From: an uncultured Aquimarina sp.
GTDB taxonomy: Bacteria; Bacteroidota; Bacteroidia; Flavobacteriales; Flavobacteriaceae
Assembly: GCA_947496705.1 (NCBI GenBank)
Contig: CANMDW010000001.1
Span: 682,001-746,000, forward strand
DNA length: 64,000 nucleotides
Direction: 5' to 3'
Positions within the stretch are counted from its first letter, which is position 1. The number at the start of each line of letters is the position of its first letter. Of this stretch, positions 7,876 through 16,607 are shown piece after piece. The notes below the pieces were generated by a model. The model saw only the letters and a list, made by a program, of their open reading frames with translations, searched no databases and was not told the origin of the DNA. The position numbers and the translations under genes were made by a program.

Positions 7876-9284
7876 TCTCACAATTGTGGAAGCATAACAG
7901 ATTTTCTATGCTCTTGATAGGTATTGGTATGCTCTTTTATTGGAGTTTTGCCTACCAGTTAGAGCGAACAGATTTTGTTAAAATGATCGGTCTATGGGCT
8001 GTGTTATTTTTTGTTTCCTATAAACTCATTCAACTTCATCCCAATAACTGGAAGCTTCTGGCAGGTGCTGCACTACTTTTCAGGCTTGTATTTCTGTTTG
8101 CTATTCCAAATCTATCTCAGGATTTTTATCGCTTTATCTGGGATGGGCGTATGCTACTTGAAGGGTTCAACCCATACTTATCCTTGCCCGAAGTCTGGAT
8201 TGCCCGGGGAAATGCTCCTATCGCACAAGCGCAGGAATTATATAACGGCATGGGGCAGCTTAATGGAAGCCACTATACCAATTACCCTCCTGTAAGTCAG
8301 TTATGTTATTTTATTGCAGCTTTATTTGCCGGCAAGAGTATTTTGGGGTCTGCCATGGTATTCAGAATACTTATTATTTTGGCAGATGTAGGTACATTTT
8401 TCTTCGGAAGAAGGTTATTGCAATCCCTTAATCTTCCCGGGAAAAGGATCTTCTGGTATATCCTGAATCCTTTTATGATCATAGAACTCACCGGTAACCT
8501 TCATTTTGAAGCTGTTATGGTCTTTTTTATTATCTGGTCACTATATCTTTTGCATAAAGGCTATTGGTATTGGGCTGCTGTGGTTTTGGCGCTTTCGGTC
8601 TCGGTGAAATTGATCCCATTATTATTTTTACCGCTGTTTTTTCAGAAGTTCATTTTCGGTGAACGAAAAGGCTTTGACAAGCCTGCCTTGTCGGCAGACA
8701 GGGTGAGCCTGGCAAGAGGATTACCAAAACTAATAGGGTTTTACAGCATTGTGATCTTTACGGTCTTTCTAACTTTTGCACCTTTCTTGTCAGATAGGTT
8801 TGTGGCAAATTTTAGCAGAACTATTACCTTATGGTTTCAGACTTTTGAATTTAATGCCAGTATCTATTTTATTATTCGATGGATCGGGTATCAAATCGTA
8901 GGGTGGAATGTGATTGAAACTGCCGGTAAGATCTTACCGCTGGTAGTGATCGGGATTCTTTTAGGCCTCACCTTTTTTAGAAAAAACAGAAGTACTCCAC
9001 AATTGATCACTGCCATGATGCTGGGAATATGCTCCTATTACTTTTTATCTACAACCATACATCCCTGGTATATTGCTGTGCCGTTATCCCTTTGTGTATT
9101 TACCAATTACAGATTTCCAATTGTCTGGTCTTTTGTGGTTATTTTAAGCTATACGGCCTACCTACATCCCGATTTTAAAGAAAACCTATGGATGGTGGGG
9201 CTGGAGTATCTTTTGGTATTTGCAGTTTTTGGATGGGAAATATGCAATAAGAGAAAACCAAAATGTAGCCCTAAACTACATTAA
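7872..9284 (+). CDS. Polytopic mannosyltransferase-like membrane protein (GT87 or PIG-M-like)
   Basis: A 470-residue protein with roughly ten to twelve membrane segments. The early loop SQDFYRFIWDGRMLLEGFNP is the hallmark of polyprenol-phosphate-sugar-using GT-C enzymes, in which the acidic residue before YR is catalytic. The GTG start overlaps the upstream stop (GTGA), which indicates translational coupling; an internal ATG encoding MLLIGIGM is the alternative. Residues 268-281, between two membrane segments, are encoded by a piece of dispersed repeat DNA (see 8676-8703). The 3' end overlaps the convergent downstream gene by 9 bp. Confidence 0.75.
   Translation: MISQLWKHNRFSMLLIGIGMLFYWSFAYQLERTDFVKMIGLWAVLFFVSYKLIQLHPNNWKLLAGAALLFRLVFLFAIPNLSQDFYRFIWDGRMLLEGFNPYLSLPEVWIARGNAPIAQAQELYNGMGQLNGSHYTNYPPVSQLCYFIAALFAGKSILGSAMVFRILIILADVGTFFFGRRLLQSLNLPGKRIFWYILNPFMIIELTGNLHFEAVMVFFIIWSLYLLHKGYWYWAAVVLALSVSVKLIPLLFLPLFFQKFIFGERKGFDKPALSADRVSLARGLPKLIGFYSIVIFTVFLTFAPFLSDRFVANFSRTITLWFQTFEFNASIYFIIRWIGYQIVGWNVIETAGKILPLVVIGILLGLTFFRKNRSTPQLITAMMLGICSYYFLSTTIHPWYIAVPLSLCVFTNYRFPIVWSFVVILSYTAYLHPDFKENLWMVGLEYLLVFAVFGWEICNKRKPKCSPKLH
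8676..8703. repeat. Dispersed repeat fragment inside a coding gene
   Basis: The stretch GACAAGCCTGCCTTGTCGGC, continuing AGACAGGG, forms a small hairpin and shares the AAGCCTGCCTTGTC core with the palindromic intergenic repeat at 4571-4634 read in reverse. It stays in frame and adds a polar stretch (DKPALSADR) to a membrane-protein loop. Confidence 0.55.
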
Positions 9285-10019
9285 AGTTTCATCCCTAGGC
9301 TCTTCTTCATCCCTTTCGGTATCTTCTTGATGAGCATTAAAAGCTGTAAAAACACTAATATTAAATTTAGATAACATACTTATTTCATTTCTAGGAATAA
9401 CAATGCCCATTTTCTTATCTATTAGCTCTTCATTATTATTTATTACAAAATTTTCAAGTACACTAAGATAGTCTGTAGTTATAAAAAACTGCTGATCTTC
9501 TTTATCTCTGTATCCGCTAAAATAAGGGATAATTGTGATATGAGCATTTCCTATCGGCTTAGAAATTTTATTTACATATCCAACATAAACTTTATTGGCA
9601 TTTGTTGTAACCATTAAAAGTTTGTCTTCATCTTGTTTTGATTTTAAAGAATTCCAAAATAGTTTTTCAAAATCATCTCCCCATTTTTCAATTATTAGAG
9701 AAAGCCAATATTTTTTTGGAATAATATTTAGAGCTTTAGCGAGAGGATAAGAAATTCCAAAAATTAATAGTGATTGATTTAATCCACTATATTCTATCGG
9801 ATTTAATCTACCTAAGAATTCTCTTATATGAGGAAAATAATGTAATAATATATAATCAACAAATAAACCTAATATAGAAAGAAAAAAACCGATTATTAAT
9901 GAATTAAATATCAATCTTTGCCGTTCAATTCTCTGATGGTAAAATTTTGTATAATTGAAAGTATTAAGGAACCAATAACCTCCAAGAAGAGGTAATAATA
10001 ACAAATCAAGTTTTGGCAT
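9276..10019 (-). CDS. Membrane protein of unknown function, possibly DUF6338-like
   Basis: A 247-residue protein with hydrophobic segments near residues 4-20 and 38-60 and a weaker one near 83-98, followed by a soluble domain of mixed beta character (LLMVTTNANKVYVGYVN, NAHITIIPYFSGYRD). The C-terminus is strongly acidic (EDTERDEEEPRDE). The layout recalls DUF6338, but I am not sure of that assignment. It is preceded by a 55-codon gene 20 bp upstream, probably in one transcript. Base composition looks more AT-rich than its neighbours, which is compatible with acquisition by transfer. Confidence 0.6.
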   Translation of the reverse strand: MPKLDLLLLPLLGGYWFLNTFNYTKFYHQRIERQRLIFNSLIIGFFLSILGLFVDYILLHYFPHIREFLGRLNPIEYSGLNQSLLIFGISYPLAKALNIIPKKYWLSLIIEKWGDDFEKLFWNSLKSKQDEDKLLMVTTNANKVYVGYVNKISKPIGNAHITIIPYFSGYRDKEDQQFFITTDYLSVLENFVINNNEELIDKKMGIVIPRNEISMLSKFNISVFTAFNAHQEDTERDEEEPRDETLM

Positions 10020-10039
10020 TCTTGTCTAACTAATTAAAG

Positions 10040-10207
10040 CTATTTATTAGTTTTCTTTTGGTATAAGTCTATAGCAGGTCTAAGTTTAGCTATTAAACGA
10101 AGTGATTCTCTTTTATCATTAAATATATTTTTACTTGACATAAAGAAATCTCCATGAGGTGTAACCTCTATTTTATCATAATCAGATTGAACCTTAGACT
10201 TACTCAT
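10040..10207 (-). CDS. Small hypothetical protein, 55 residues
   Basis: An ATG at 10207 opens a 55-codon frame ending at TAG 10040. The product is charged and soluble, beginning MSKSKVQSDYDKIEVTPHGD and ending LYQKKTNK. It has no membrane segment and no motif I recognise. It lies 20 bp upstream of the 247-residue membrane protein on the same strand, suggesting a two-gene unit. Confidence 0.5.
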   Translation of the reverse strand: MSKSKVQSDYDKIEVTPHGDFFMSSKNIFNDKRESLRLIAKLRPAIDLYQKKTNK

Positions 10208-10302
10208 ATTTTGATATTAGTTATCTTTAAAGTTAGTTGTTTATAAGTAGTAACGCAAATTTCATTCCAAATCCTTTAAAAAACGCTGTCTTCAATCAAC
10301 CC

Positions 10303-11142
10303 CTACAACATCTTCAAATTAATCACTTCCTGTTCGGTAAGTATACGCCAGTGACCTCGTGGTAGATCTTTTTTGGTTAATCCTGCAAAAATTACCCGGT
10401 CTAATTTGATCACATCATAACTAAGGTACTCAAAAAGTTTATGAATAATGTTGTTCTTTGCAGATTGTAAACGCACTCCGATTTCATTTTTAGCAGCACC
10501 TTCTATATACGATATTTCATCAACCTGGATAAACCCTTCCTGAAGTTTTATACCTTTCTCTATCTTTTCTTTATCTTCAAACTTTAAGTTTCGATCTAAT
10601 TCTACATGAAAAATTTTACGAACACCACTAGTATGGTGTGTTAATTTCTTTTCTAGATCCACATCGTTTGTAAAAAGCAATAATCCTGTTGTGTTGCGTT
10701 CTAATCTGCCTACAGGTTTTAGAGGATGCTTAGATGCATTAGCCACCAGATCCATTACTGTTCTGGTTTTCTCGGGACTGGTACTGGTCACAAAACCTTT
10801 AGGTTTATTAAGCAGTACATATTCCTTTTTATAGGGAGTAATGAGTCGTCCATCAAACTTTACCTCATCGGTCAGTTTCACTTTGTAACCCATTTCGGTC
10901 ACTGGCTTCCCATTAACCCATACACTTCCGGTTTGAATATATAAATCGGCTTCTCTACGAGAGCAAACTCCAGAATTGGCTACAAATTTATTGAGCCTTA
11001 TCTCATCTGTATTAGTACTCTTTTTTGGAGATTCTCCAGATTTTTTTGCTGAGGCATTACGCCCATACGACTTTCCTTTTTTTGGTTTTCCTGATAACTT
11101 CTCACTACTTTTTCCTTTTCGGGAATGGCCTCCTTGACTCAT
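10303..11142 (-). CDS. rluB: Ribosomal large subunit pseudouridine synthase, RluB/RsuA family
   Basis: A 279-residue enzyme with a lysine- and serine-rich N-terminal extension (residues 1-45, probably rRNA-binding), an S4 domain (IRLNKFVANSGVCSRREAD) and the RsuA-type catalytic domain (VLLNKPKGFVTS, then PVGRLERNTTGLLLFTND). It should isomerise a uridine of 23S rRNA. The motif that normally reads GRLD has glutamate at residue 148 in place of the catalytic aspartate, which may affect activity. A well-formed promoter lies just upstream (11158-11187). Confidence 0.85.
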   Translation of the reverse strand: MSQGGHSRKGKSSEKLSGKPKKGKSYGRNASAKKSGESPKKSTNTDEIRLNKFVANSGVCSRREADLYIQTGSVWVNGKPVTEMGYKVKLTDEVKFDGRLITPYKKEYVLLNKPKGFVTSTSPEKTRTVMDLVANASKHPLKPVGRLERNTTGLLLFTNDVDLEKKLTHHTSGVRKIFHVELDRNLKFEDKEKIEKGIKLQEGFIQVDEISYIEGAAKNEIGVRLQSAKNNIIHKLFEYLSYDVIKLDRVIFAGLTKKDLPRGHWRILTEQEVINLKML

Positions 11143-11157
11143 ATCTTACATTTTGTG

Positions 11158-11187
11158 CAAAGATAATTGTTTACAACATAGATACAA
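11158..11187 (-). promoter_or_regulatory. Bacteroidota-type promoter for the rluB-like gene
   Basis: On the minus strand TTG (11187-11185), a 19-bp spacer and TATCTTTG (11165-11158) match the Bacteroidota sigma-A pattern, ending 15 bp before the ATG at 11142. The predicted leader is only a few bases long. Confidence 0.7.
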
Positions 11188-11200
11188 CGCCAATTAAAAG

Positions 11201-12157
11201 TTATTCTTCTTTAAACCAAACTGTACGCTGCCGTTTCCTGTTTATGTGTAATTGTGTCACATCGGGTCTGGAGTAATGGCCAACGGGATCAAAATTCTGC
11301 CGTTCCTGAAGCACCCTGTTAAAATCGAGGGTTTCGATCAAAAGCCCTTCCTGATGTATTACCGGTTCCAGCACCCATTCACCATTGGGTCCTGCGATAC
11401 AGGAGCCTCCATTACTCAAAATATCTGGAGCGTTCTTTAAAATTTCGGAAAGATGTGGCGTACTCGACGGGAAATCGTCTTTTCGCATTAAACCGGATAC
11501 CGAAATCACATAGGAGCGTGATTCTCTGGCAATAAAACGGGTAATATCTTTGGTATTATAGTCACTACCAGGCCATACGGCAATGTGTAAATTCTCTCCC
11601 TGGCCATACAAAGCGGCTCTGGGTAAGGGCATCCAGTTTTCCCAACAATTTAAGCCTCCTACGGTAAATGACTTTAACGGATGCACGAGGAGTCCGTTAC
11701 CATCCCCGGGTGACCAGGTTAATCGCTCTTCATATGTGGGTTGCAATTTGCGATGTACAGATTTAATCTCACCTTTTTGATCAATATACACCAGCGATGC
11801 ATACAAACTATGTCCGCCTCGATCCAAAGGCCGCTCAATAATTCCCAAATACACAGCAATAGTATGCTTTGCCGCAAGTTTACATATAGTATCCAGATCG
11901 CCTTTTTCAATAATGATTGCGTTTTGGGCATAATGTGCGTGGACCTCTTTTTGAACGGGATTGTCAAATTGAGCTCCATCGGTAAGTGATACCCAAAACG
12001 GATATCCCGGTAATAGCGCTTCGCCAAAAATGATGAGTTCAGATTTTTTGGAAGCTGCTTCTATAATTGAATTTTCAACTTTTTTGATTGTAGCCGTTTT
12101 ATCTAGCCAAACCGGTGAGATTTGTGCCAGTGCAACAGTAAGTAAGTGGTCTTTCAT
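11201..12157 (-). CDS. Nitrilase / carbon-nitrogen hydrolase
   Basis: A 318-residue member of the nitrilase superfamily. The catalytic triad is legible: glutamate in IIFGEALLPGYPFW (about residue 46), lysine in HRKLQPTYEERLTW (about 135) and cysteine in GGLNCWENWMPL (about 170). The CWEN context is typical of branch 1 nitrilases and cyanide-degrading enzymes rather than amidases. It would hydrolyse organic nitriles to carboxylic acids and ammonia in the cytosol. It is a single gene followed on its 5' side by a 455-bp non-coding stretch. Confidence 0.85.
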   Translation of the reverse strand: MKDHLLTVALAQISPVWLDKTATIKKVENSIIEAASKKSELIIFGEALLPGYPFWVSLTDGAQFDNPVQKEVHAHYAQNAIIIEKGDLDTICKLAAKHTIAVYLGIIERPLDRGGHSLYASLVYIDQKGEIKSVHRKLQPTYEERLTWSPGDGNGLLVHPLKSFTVGGLNCWENWMPLPRAALYGQGENLHIAVWPGSDYNTKDITRFIARESRSYVISVSGLMRKDDFPSSTPHLSEILKNAPDILSNGGSCIAGPNGEWVLEPVIHQEGLLIETLDFNRVLQERQNFDPVGHYSRPDVTQLHINRKRQRTVWFKEE

Positions 12158-12612
12158 AAAGGCGTATTAACGATTCATATTTTCATTCACCAGGATTGTG
12201 GGTTTTAGGAAATTTTCAGCATTTGATTAACAAATAATTAAGATGTAAAAAAACTGATTTGCAATGCGTTATTTAATAACAATAGGTTTTTGGAAAAAAC
12301 TATATTTTAACCTTAAGACAACATTAGAACATCCTTAAAAAACTAAATATCGATAGTATTCTGATGTAAGTATTGAGGATTTCCTATTCAAAAATCAATT
12401 TCCATTCTATTCCTGAGAAGTAAACATATAAAAAGTATTGATTCTGCAAAGTTTAATTTACGTTAAAACATATTCTTTTTTACCTAATCGTAATGTTTGC
12501 CGTACGTTCTAATAAAACTGAAAACAAAAATAATACGGTATTCGATGATACATTTGTACTGTAATATTAAAACAAACGACATTTTAAAAACTCAAATCTA
12601 AAAACAAACAAC
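12158..12612. other. Non-coding gap, nothing recognised
   Basis: This AT-rich stretch separates divergent genes. A TACATTTG at 12549-12556 could be the -7 box of the downstream secreted-protein gene, but no TTG lies at the right distance. I see no RNA gene or repeat. Confidence 0.5.
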
Positions 12613-12957
12613 ATGAAAAAGATAACAGTTTTATTATTTGCAATTGTACTAGGGTCTTCGCAAATTTTTGCTTCAAACAACAACCCTGTAAATGCTGAAC
12701 AGCTGCTAAGAAATGAGATTGCCTCTCTTTTGGATCACCCCAAAATCAAAGTAGAAAAGGAAGAGCTAAGTGCTAATATCGAATTTACATTGAACAGTAG
12801 AGATGAGATTGTAGTACTAACAGTAGATTCTGAACAAGATATTGTAATAGAATATGTGAAATCAAGATTAAATTACAAAAAAATAGATTCAGAAATTAAG
12901 GCCGGAAACAAAGTATTCAAAATTGCTTTGAAAATTATAAGACCACAGGGTGTTTAA
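12613..12957 (+). CDS. Small secreted hypothetical protein
   Basis: A 114-residue product with a clear signal peptide (MKKITVLLFAIVLGSSQIFA) and a small mature alpha/beta domain (VEKEELSANIEFTLNSRDEI, EYVKSRLNYKKID, KVFKIALKIIRP). No cysteine follows the signal sequence, so it is periplasmic or secreted rather than a lipoprotein. I recognise a family seen widely in Flavobacteriia but with no assigned function. It stands alone and ends at a strong hairpin. Confidence 0.7.
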   Translation: MKKITVLLFAIVLGSSQIFASNNNPVNAEQLLRNEIASLLDHPKIKVEKEELSANIEFTLNSRDEIVVLTVDSEQDIVIEYVKSRLNYKKIDSEIKAGNKVFKIALKIIRPQGV

Positions 12958-12983
12958 TCATTGGTTATCCACTTCATTGAAAT

Positions 12984-13018
12984 AAAAGCAGTTGTATAAA
13001 AGCAACTGCTTTTTTTAC
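12984..13018. terminator. Bidirectional intrinsic terminator
   Basis: Perfect 11-bp arms AAAAGCAGTTG and CAACTGCTTTT, an 8-base loop, then a T-run. It sits between convergent genes: 27 bp after the secreted-protein stop, and immediately after the stop of the UbiA gene read on the other strand. Confidence 0.85.
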
Positions 13019-13927
13019 TTACCAAAGAATTCTATCCAGAATCATATTTACATCAATCAATACAATACTAAACGTTCCTGAAACGATGATGAGTTTCAGT
13101 ATGTTATGTAACCAAACATAATGTATTCTTCCTTCAGACCTCCAAAGACCAATTAAAAAGAGAAACAATAGGGCAACACACCCGTAGAAATAGAGGTACA
13201 TAAATCCAATTTCGTATCGGGTGAGTAATAAATAAATCGGAATCCCCGAAGTAAGAATCAATGCGCTTATTATTTTCTTTGAGGTTAATTCTCCATAAAC
13301 AACAGGTATGGTTTTATAATCTTGCGCCATGTCTCCTTTCAGATTTCCCAAATCTTTTATCATTTCTCTCATCGTTAACATTAAAAACAGAAAAGTAGCA
13401 TGTACAAAAATTACCTGGTCAAAGTTTTTGTAATAAATAAATACAGCAAAAAAAGGAGTAATAGCGAGTATAGAGGCAATCATATTACCGATAATCGGGT
13501 ACTTTTTTAACTTATGGGAATAGAACCAAATTCCAAAAATATATAGCGAAAAAAATAGCACTGCTCTAAATGAGACGTAACTGGCAAAAACCACAGACAG
13601 GAAATTCAAAATAAAATAGCCGGTAAGTTTGGTGCGCTGACTCACTAAACGATCCAGCATTGTTTTTTGCGGTCTGTTGATCAGGTCTTTTTCTCTATCG
13701 TAAAAATTATTAATGATATATCCAGCAGCGATCACTGCCGAAGAAGCCAGAACAATCATCAACAAATTGGGATCAAGAATCACATGTCGCAGTTTGATGT
13801 GTGGCGCCAAAATAAAAATAGAGGTGAGATATTGAGCAACGACTATAATAAGAATATTATATCCTCTAACGACAGAAAATAAACTCAATAATTTGAGAAG
13901 TAAGAGTTTATTTTTTCTTGAAAGCAT
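13019..13927 (-). CDS. UbiA-family prenyltransferase, geranylgeranylglycerol-phosphate type
   Basis: A 302-residue polytopic membrane enzyme with about eight helices. Both aspartate-rich prenyl-diphosphate motifs are visible: NNFYDREKDLINRPQK (about residue 68) and DLGNLKGDMAQDYKTIP (about residue 192). It would attach a prenyl chain to a small acceptor in the membrane. It is the last gene of the mevalonate operon, 11 bp after the kinase gene, which ties its substrate to the isoprenoids made by its neighbours. The exact acceptor is not determined by sequence. Confidence 0.8.
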   Translation of the reverse strand: MLSRKNKLLLLKLLSLFSVVRGYNILIIVVAQYLTSIFILAPHIKLRHVILDPNLLMIVLASSAVIAAGYIINNFYDREKDLINRPQKTMLDRLVSQRTKLTGYFILNFLSVVFASYVSFRAVLFFSLYIFGIWFYSHKLKKYPIIGNMIASILAITPFFAVFIYYKNFDQVIFVHATFLFLMLTMREMIKDLGNLKGDMAQDYKTIPVVYGELTSKKIISALILTSGIPIYLLLTRYEIGFMYLYFYGCVALLFLFLIGLWRSEGRIHYVWLHNILKLIIVSGTFSIVLIDVNMILDRILW

Positions 13928-13938
13928 AACAATGCTTA

Positions 13939-14874
13939 TTAAAAATTATAAACTACTTCTAGTTTATGATTCTTTAAAGAAGCTTGTGCCTTATCAAAAT
14001 CCTGTGTAAATCCTAAAATATAACCACCACCGCCAGAACCGCATAATTTGAGGTAATAATCATTGGTTTCAATTCCTTTTTTCCATAATTTATGGAATTC
14101 CTTAGGGATCATAGGCTTGAAGTTATCCAGCACTACATGAGAAAGTTCTTTGATATTTGAAAATAAGGATTTAACATCGCCTTTAAGAAAATCTTCTACA
14201 CAGGCATCGGTATATTTTACAAATTGGTTTTTGAGCATACTACGGAAACCTTCTTTCTTCATGTTTTCCATAAAAATACCAACCATTGGTGCGGTTTCGC
14301 CCACCATACCACTATCTAATAAAAATACGGCACCTTTTTTGTTTTCAACACTTTGTGAAGGAATACCTGCTGGCTCTATATTGTTTTTAGAATGAATAAG
14401 GATCGGAAGACTGAGATAACTATTTAATGGATCCAAACCAGAGCTACTGCCATGAAAAAAGGATTCCATCAAACCAAAAATCTCTTTTAGTTTTAATAAT
14501 TTATCCCGGGTAAGGTTTTCTAAAACCGTAATTTTATCGGCAGCATATTTATCATAGATTGCAGCTACCAAAGCACCGCTACTGCCTACTCCATATCCTT
14601 GCGGGATACTACTGTCAAAATACATTCCAGAATCGATATCTGCATGAAGCTTATCGAGGTCAAAATGTACTACTCCTTTATCCTGGATCTCTTCAAGATA
14701 TGCTGCAAACTTTTTAAGATTGGTATTGGATTGTATCGCTTCCTGATCGGATGTTTCAGATACCTTTAGTGCACCTTTAAAAAAGTTATAGGGTATAGAC
14801 AGCCCTTTAGAATCTTTAATAATACCATATTCCCCAAACAAAAGTATTTTAGAATAAAATAACGGTCCCTTCAT
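13939..14874 (-). CDS. GHMP-family kinase, probable mevalonate kinase
   Basis: A 311-residue GHMP kinase. The N-terminal KILLFGEYGIIKDSKGLSIP is the mevalonate-kinase-type start, the ATP loop is SSIPQGYGVGSSGALVAAIY near residue 90, and the C-terminal motif is LCGSGGGGYILGF. It should phosphorylate mevalonate in the cytosol. It lies 47 bp downstream of the diphosphomevalonate decarboxylase gene. Phosphomevalonate kinase is not adjacent, so I cannot exclude that this gene provides that step instead. Confidence 0.8.
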   Translation of the reverse strand: MKGPLFYSKILLFGEYGIIKDSKGLSIPYNFFKGALKVSETSDQEAIQSNTNLKKFAAYLEEIQDKGVVHFDLDKLHADIDSGMYFDSSIPQGYGVGSSGALVAAIYDKYAADKITVLENLTRDKLLKLKEIFGLMESFFHGSSSGLDPLNSYLSLPILIHSKNNIEPAGIPSQSVENKKGAVFLLDSGMVGETAPMVGIFMENMKKEGFRSMLKNQFVKYTDACVEDFLKGDVKSLFSNIKELSHVVLDNFKPMIPKEFHKLWKKGIETNDYYLKLCGSGGGGYILGFTQDFDKAQASLKNHKLEVVYNF

Positions 14875-14921
14875 TATTGATGTTGTAGTTATATCTATAT
14901 GTATTCCTTACCAGGATAAAG

Positions 14922-16007
14922 TTACACTTTTTTTGCTCCCCATCCTATTTTGTCGCAAATATACTGACCATTCTGACAATACACAACTAACTCACTGGTA
15001 ATGAATTGTAAAACCTCATTTTTCTCTGATTCGGGATATAGCAGATGTACATTTGCCCCGGCATCTAATGTAAAACAAAGCTTTGAACCTGTTTCCCTGC
15101 GATATTGCCAGATATTGTTGATTACAGATAATGTATTCGGTTTCATTAGCATAAAGTAGGGTAGTGAGGTCATCATCATGGCATGCAACGTCAGGGCTTC
15201 ACTTTCTACTACTTCAATAAAAGCATCCAGATCTCCCGATATCAATATCCCGGTAAGCCGGGATATATTGTCTGAAGCCTGTTCAAATCGTTTTGCTGCA
15301 AAGGGATGTCCATGCATCAGCTCATGCCCGATAGTACTGCTTACCTGCTTCTCTCCTTTATCAATCAATAATATAGTGTCTTGGTAATTGTCAAAATTTT
15401 GATGAGTATCAAACGGAAATTTTATAGCGAATGCGTCGCTGCTTCCCTCGATAGCATCGTTTGCTCCCCAAATCGTAACGGGTCCCTGGATACTTCGGCA
15501 GGCACTGCCAGAACCTAAACGGGCTAAAAACGAAGTCTTTTTAATAAATTCAGTATCTGAAATGCCCGAATTTATTTTTCTTTCTAATTCCATCAGGCAA
15601 TATGCCATAGCACTCATGCCACTGGCAGAAGAAGCAATCCCACTGCTATGAGGAAACGTATTGCTGGTCTCTATAGTAAATACATACTGTTTCAAAAAAG
15701 GAAGATATGCTTCAATCCTCTCAAAGAAACTTTGAATTTTCGGTTTAAAATCTGGTTTAGGCTTACCTTCAAAAAACAATTCAAAATTAAAATCCCCAGC
15801 GGTGCTATCCAATTTTTTATAAGTCAGGCTTGTGGTCGTATTACAGTTGGTAAGCGTAAAACTTATAGATGCGTTTTCGGGTAATTGAACGGGTCGTTTA
15901 CCCCAATATTTTACCAAGGCAATATTACTGGGTGAAGTACAGGTTATGAACCCTTCTTCGGGTAATTCTGAAACTATGGGTAAAGTAAACTCGGGAAAAT
16001 CCTTCAT
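14922..16007 (-). CDS. mvaD: Diphosphomevalonate decarboxylase
   Basis: A 361-residue GHMP-fold enzyme that decarboxylates mevalonate diphosphate to isopentenyl diphosphate. CTSPSNIALVKYWGKR near residue 23 and the ATP loop FPHSSGIASSASGMSAMAYC near residue 118 are the family signatures, and the C-terminal FTLDAGANVHLLYPE is conserved in decarboxylases. It is the first gene of a three-gene minus-strand operon with the kinase and the UbiA enzyme, showing use of the mevalonate route as in other Flavobacteriia. Confidence 0.9.
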   Translation of the reverse strand: MKDFPEFTLPIVSELPEEGFITCTSPSNIALVKYWGKRPVQLPENASISFTLTNCNTTTSLTYKKLDSTAGDFNFELFFEGKPKPDFKPKIQSFFERIEAYLPFLKQYVFTIETSNTFPHSSGIASSASGMSAMAYCLMELERKINSGISDTEFIKKTSFLARLGSGSACRSIQGPVTIWGANDAIEGSSDAFAIKFPFDTHQNFDNYQDTILLIDKGEKQVSSTIGHELMHGHPFAAKRFEQASDNISRLTGILISGDLDAFIEVVESEALTLHAMMMTSLPYFMLMKPNTLSVINNIWQYRRETGSKLCFTLDAGANVHLLYPESEKNEVLQFITSELVVYCQNGQYICDKIGWGAKKV

Positions 16008-16027
16008 AGCATATCATAAATTTTAGA

Positions 16028-16035
16028 CAAAGATA
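16028..16035 (-). promoter_or_regulatory. Candidate -7 box of the mevalonate operon
   Basis: TATCTTTG on the minus strand, 20 bp before the mvaD ATG, fits TAnnTTTG. No TTG is present at the expected -33 distance, so this is only half a promoter by inspection. Confidence 0.45.
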
Positions 16036-16108
16036 CGTGCTGTAAGATATTTAAGCGTATTCTTAGTAAAAATAAATTGCTATTTTAGTGCTGTTCTAAC
16101 TGATTTTA

Positions 16109-16582
16109 ATGAAAAAAAAACTTTTTCGCATTGGAATTGCGGTATTATTATGTTTATTGATAGGATTTTTGAGCAGTATTGCTACTCAAACTTCTATAGA
16201 TACATGGTATGCAGGGTTGAACAAACCATCCTTTACTCCACCCAATTGGGTATTTGGACCTGTATGGATTATTCTGTATATTCTAATGGGAATTGCTGCA
16301 GGAATTGTATGGAGCAAAGGTTTTTATCATAAATGGGTAAAAGTTGCGTTATATCATTTTGGGTTTCAATTGTTACTCAATGCTGCGTGGTCCATTTTTT
16401 TCTTTGGATTACAAAACCCATTAATTGCATTACTGGATATAATAGCCCTATTTATCCTATTACTGTTTACCATTAAATGGTTCCAGGTAGTGAATTCTAC
16501 TGCTGCTTACCTACTTGTCCCTTATGCCGTTTGGGTTGCTTTTGCAACTGCATTGAATTTTGGTGTATGGCAACTAAATTAA
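16109..16582 (+). CDS. tspO: TspO/MBR-family membrane protein
   Basis: A 157-residue protein with five hydrophobic helices and abundant tryptophan. WYAGLNKPSFTPPNWVFGPV near residue 31 and the later NAAWSIFFFGLQNPLIAL are the family signatures. TspO proteins bind tetrapyrroles and related ligands in the membrane. A TetR regulator gene follows 26 bp downstream in the same direction, suggesting co-regulation. Confidence 0.9.
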   Translation: MKKKLFRIGIAVLLCLLIGFLSSIATQTSIDTWYAGLNKPSFTPPNWVFGPVWIILYILMGIAAGIVWSKGFYHKWVKVALYHFGFQLLLNAAWSIFFFGLQNPLIALLDIIALFILLLFTIKWFQVVNSTAAYLLVPYAVWVAFATALNFGVWQLN

Positions 16583-16607
16583 ACCAAGAATAAGGAATAC
16601 CATTTTT

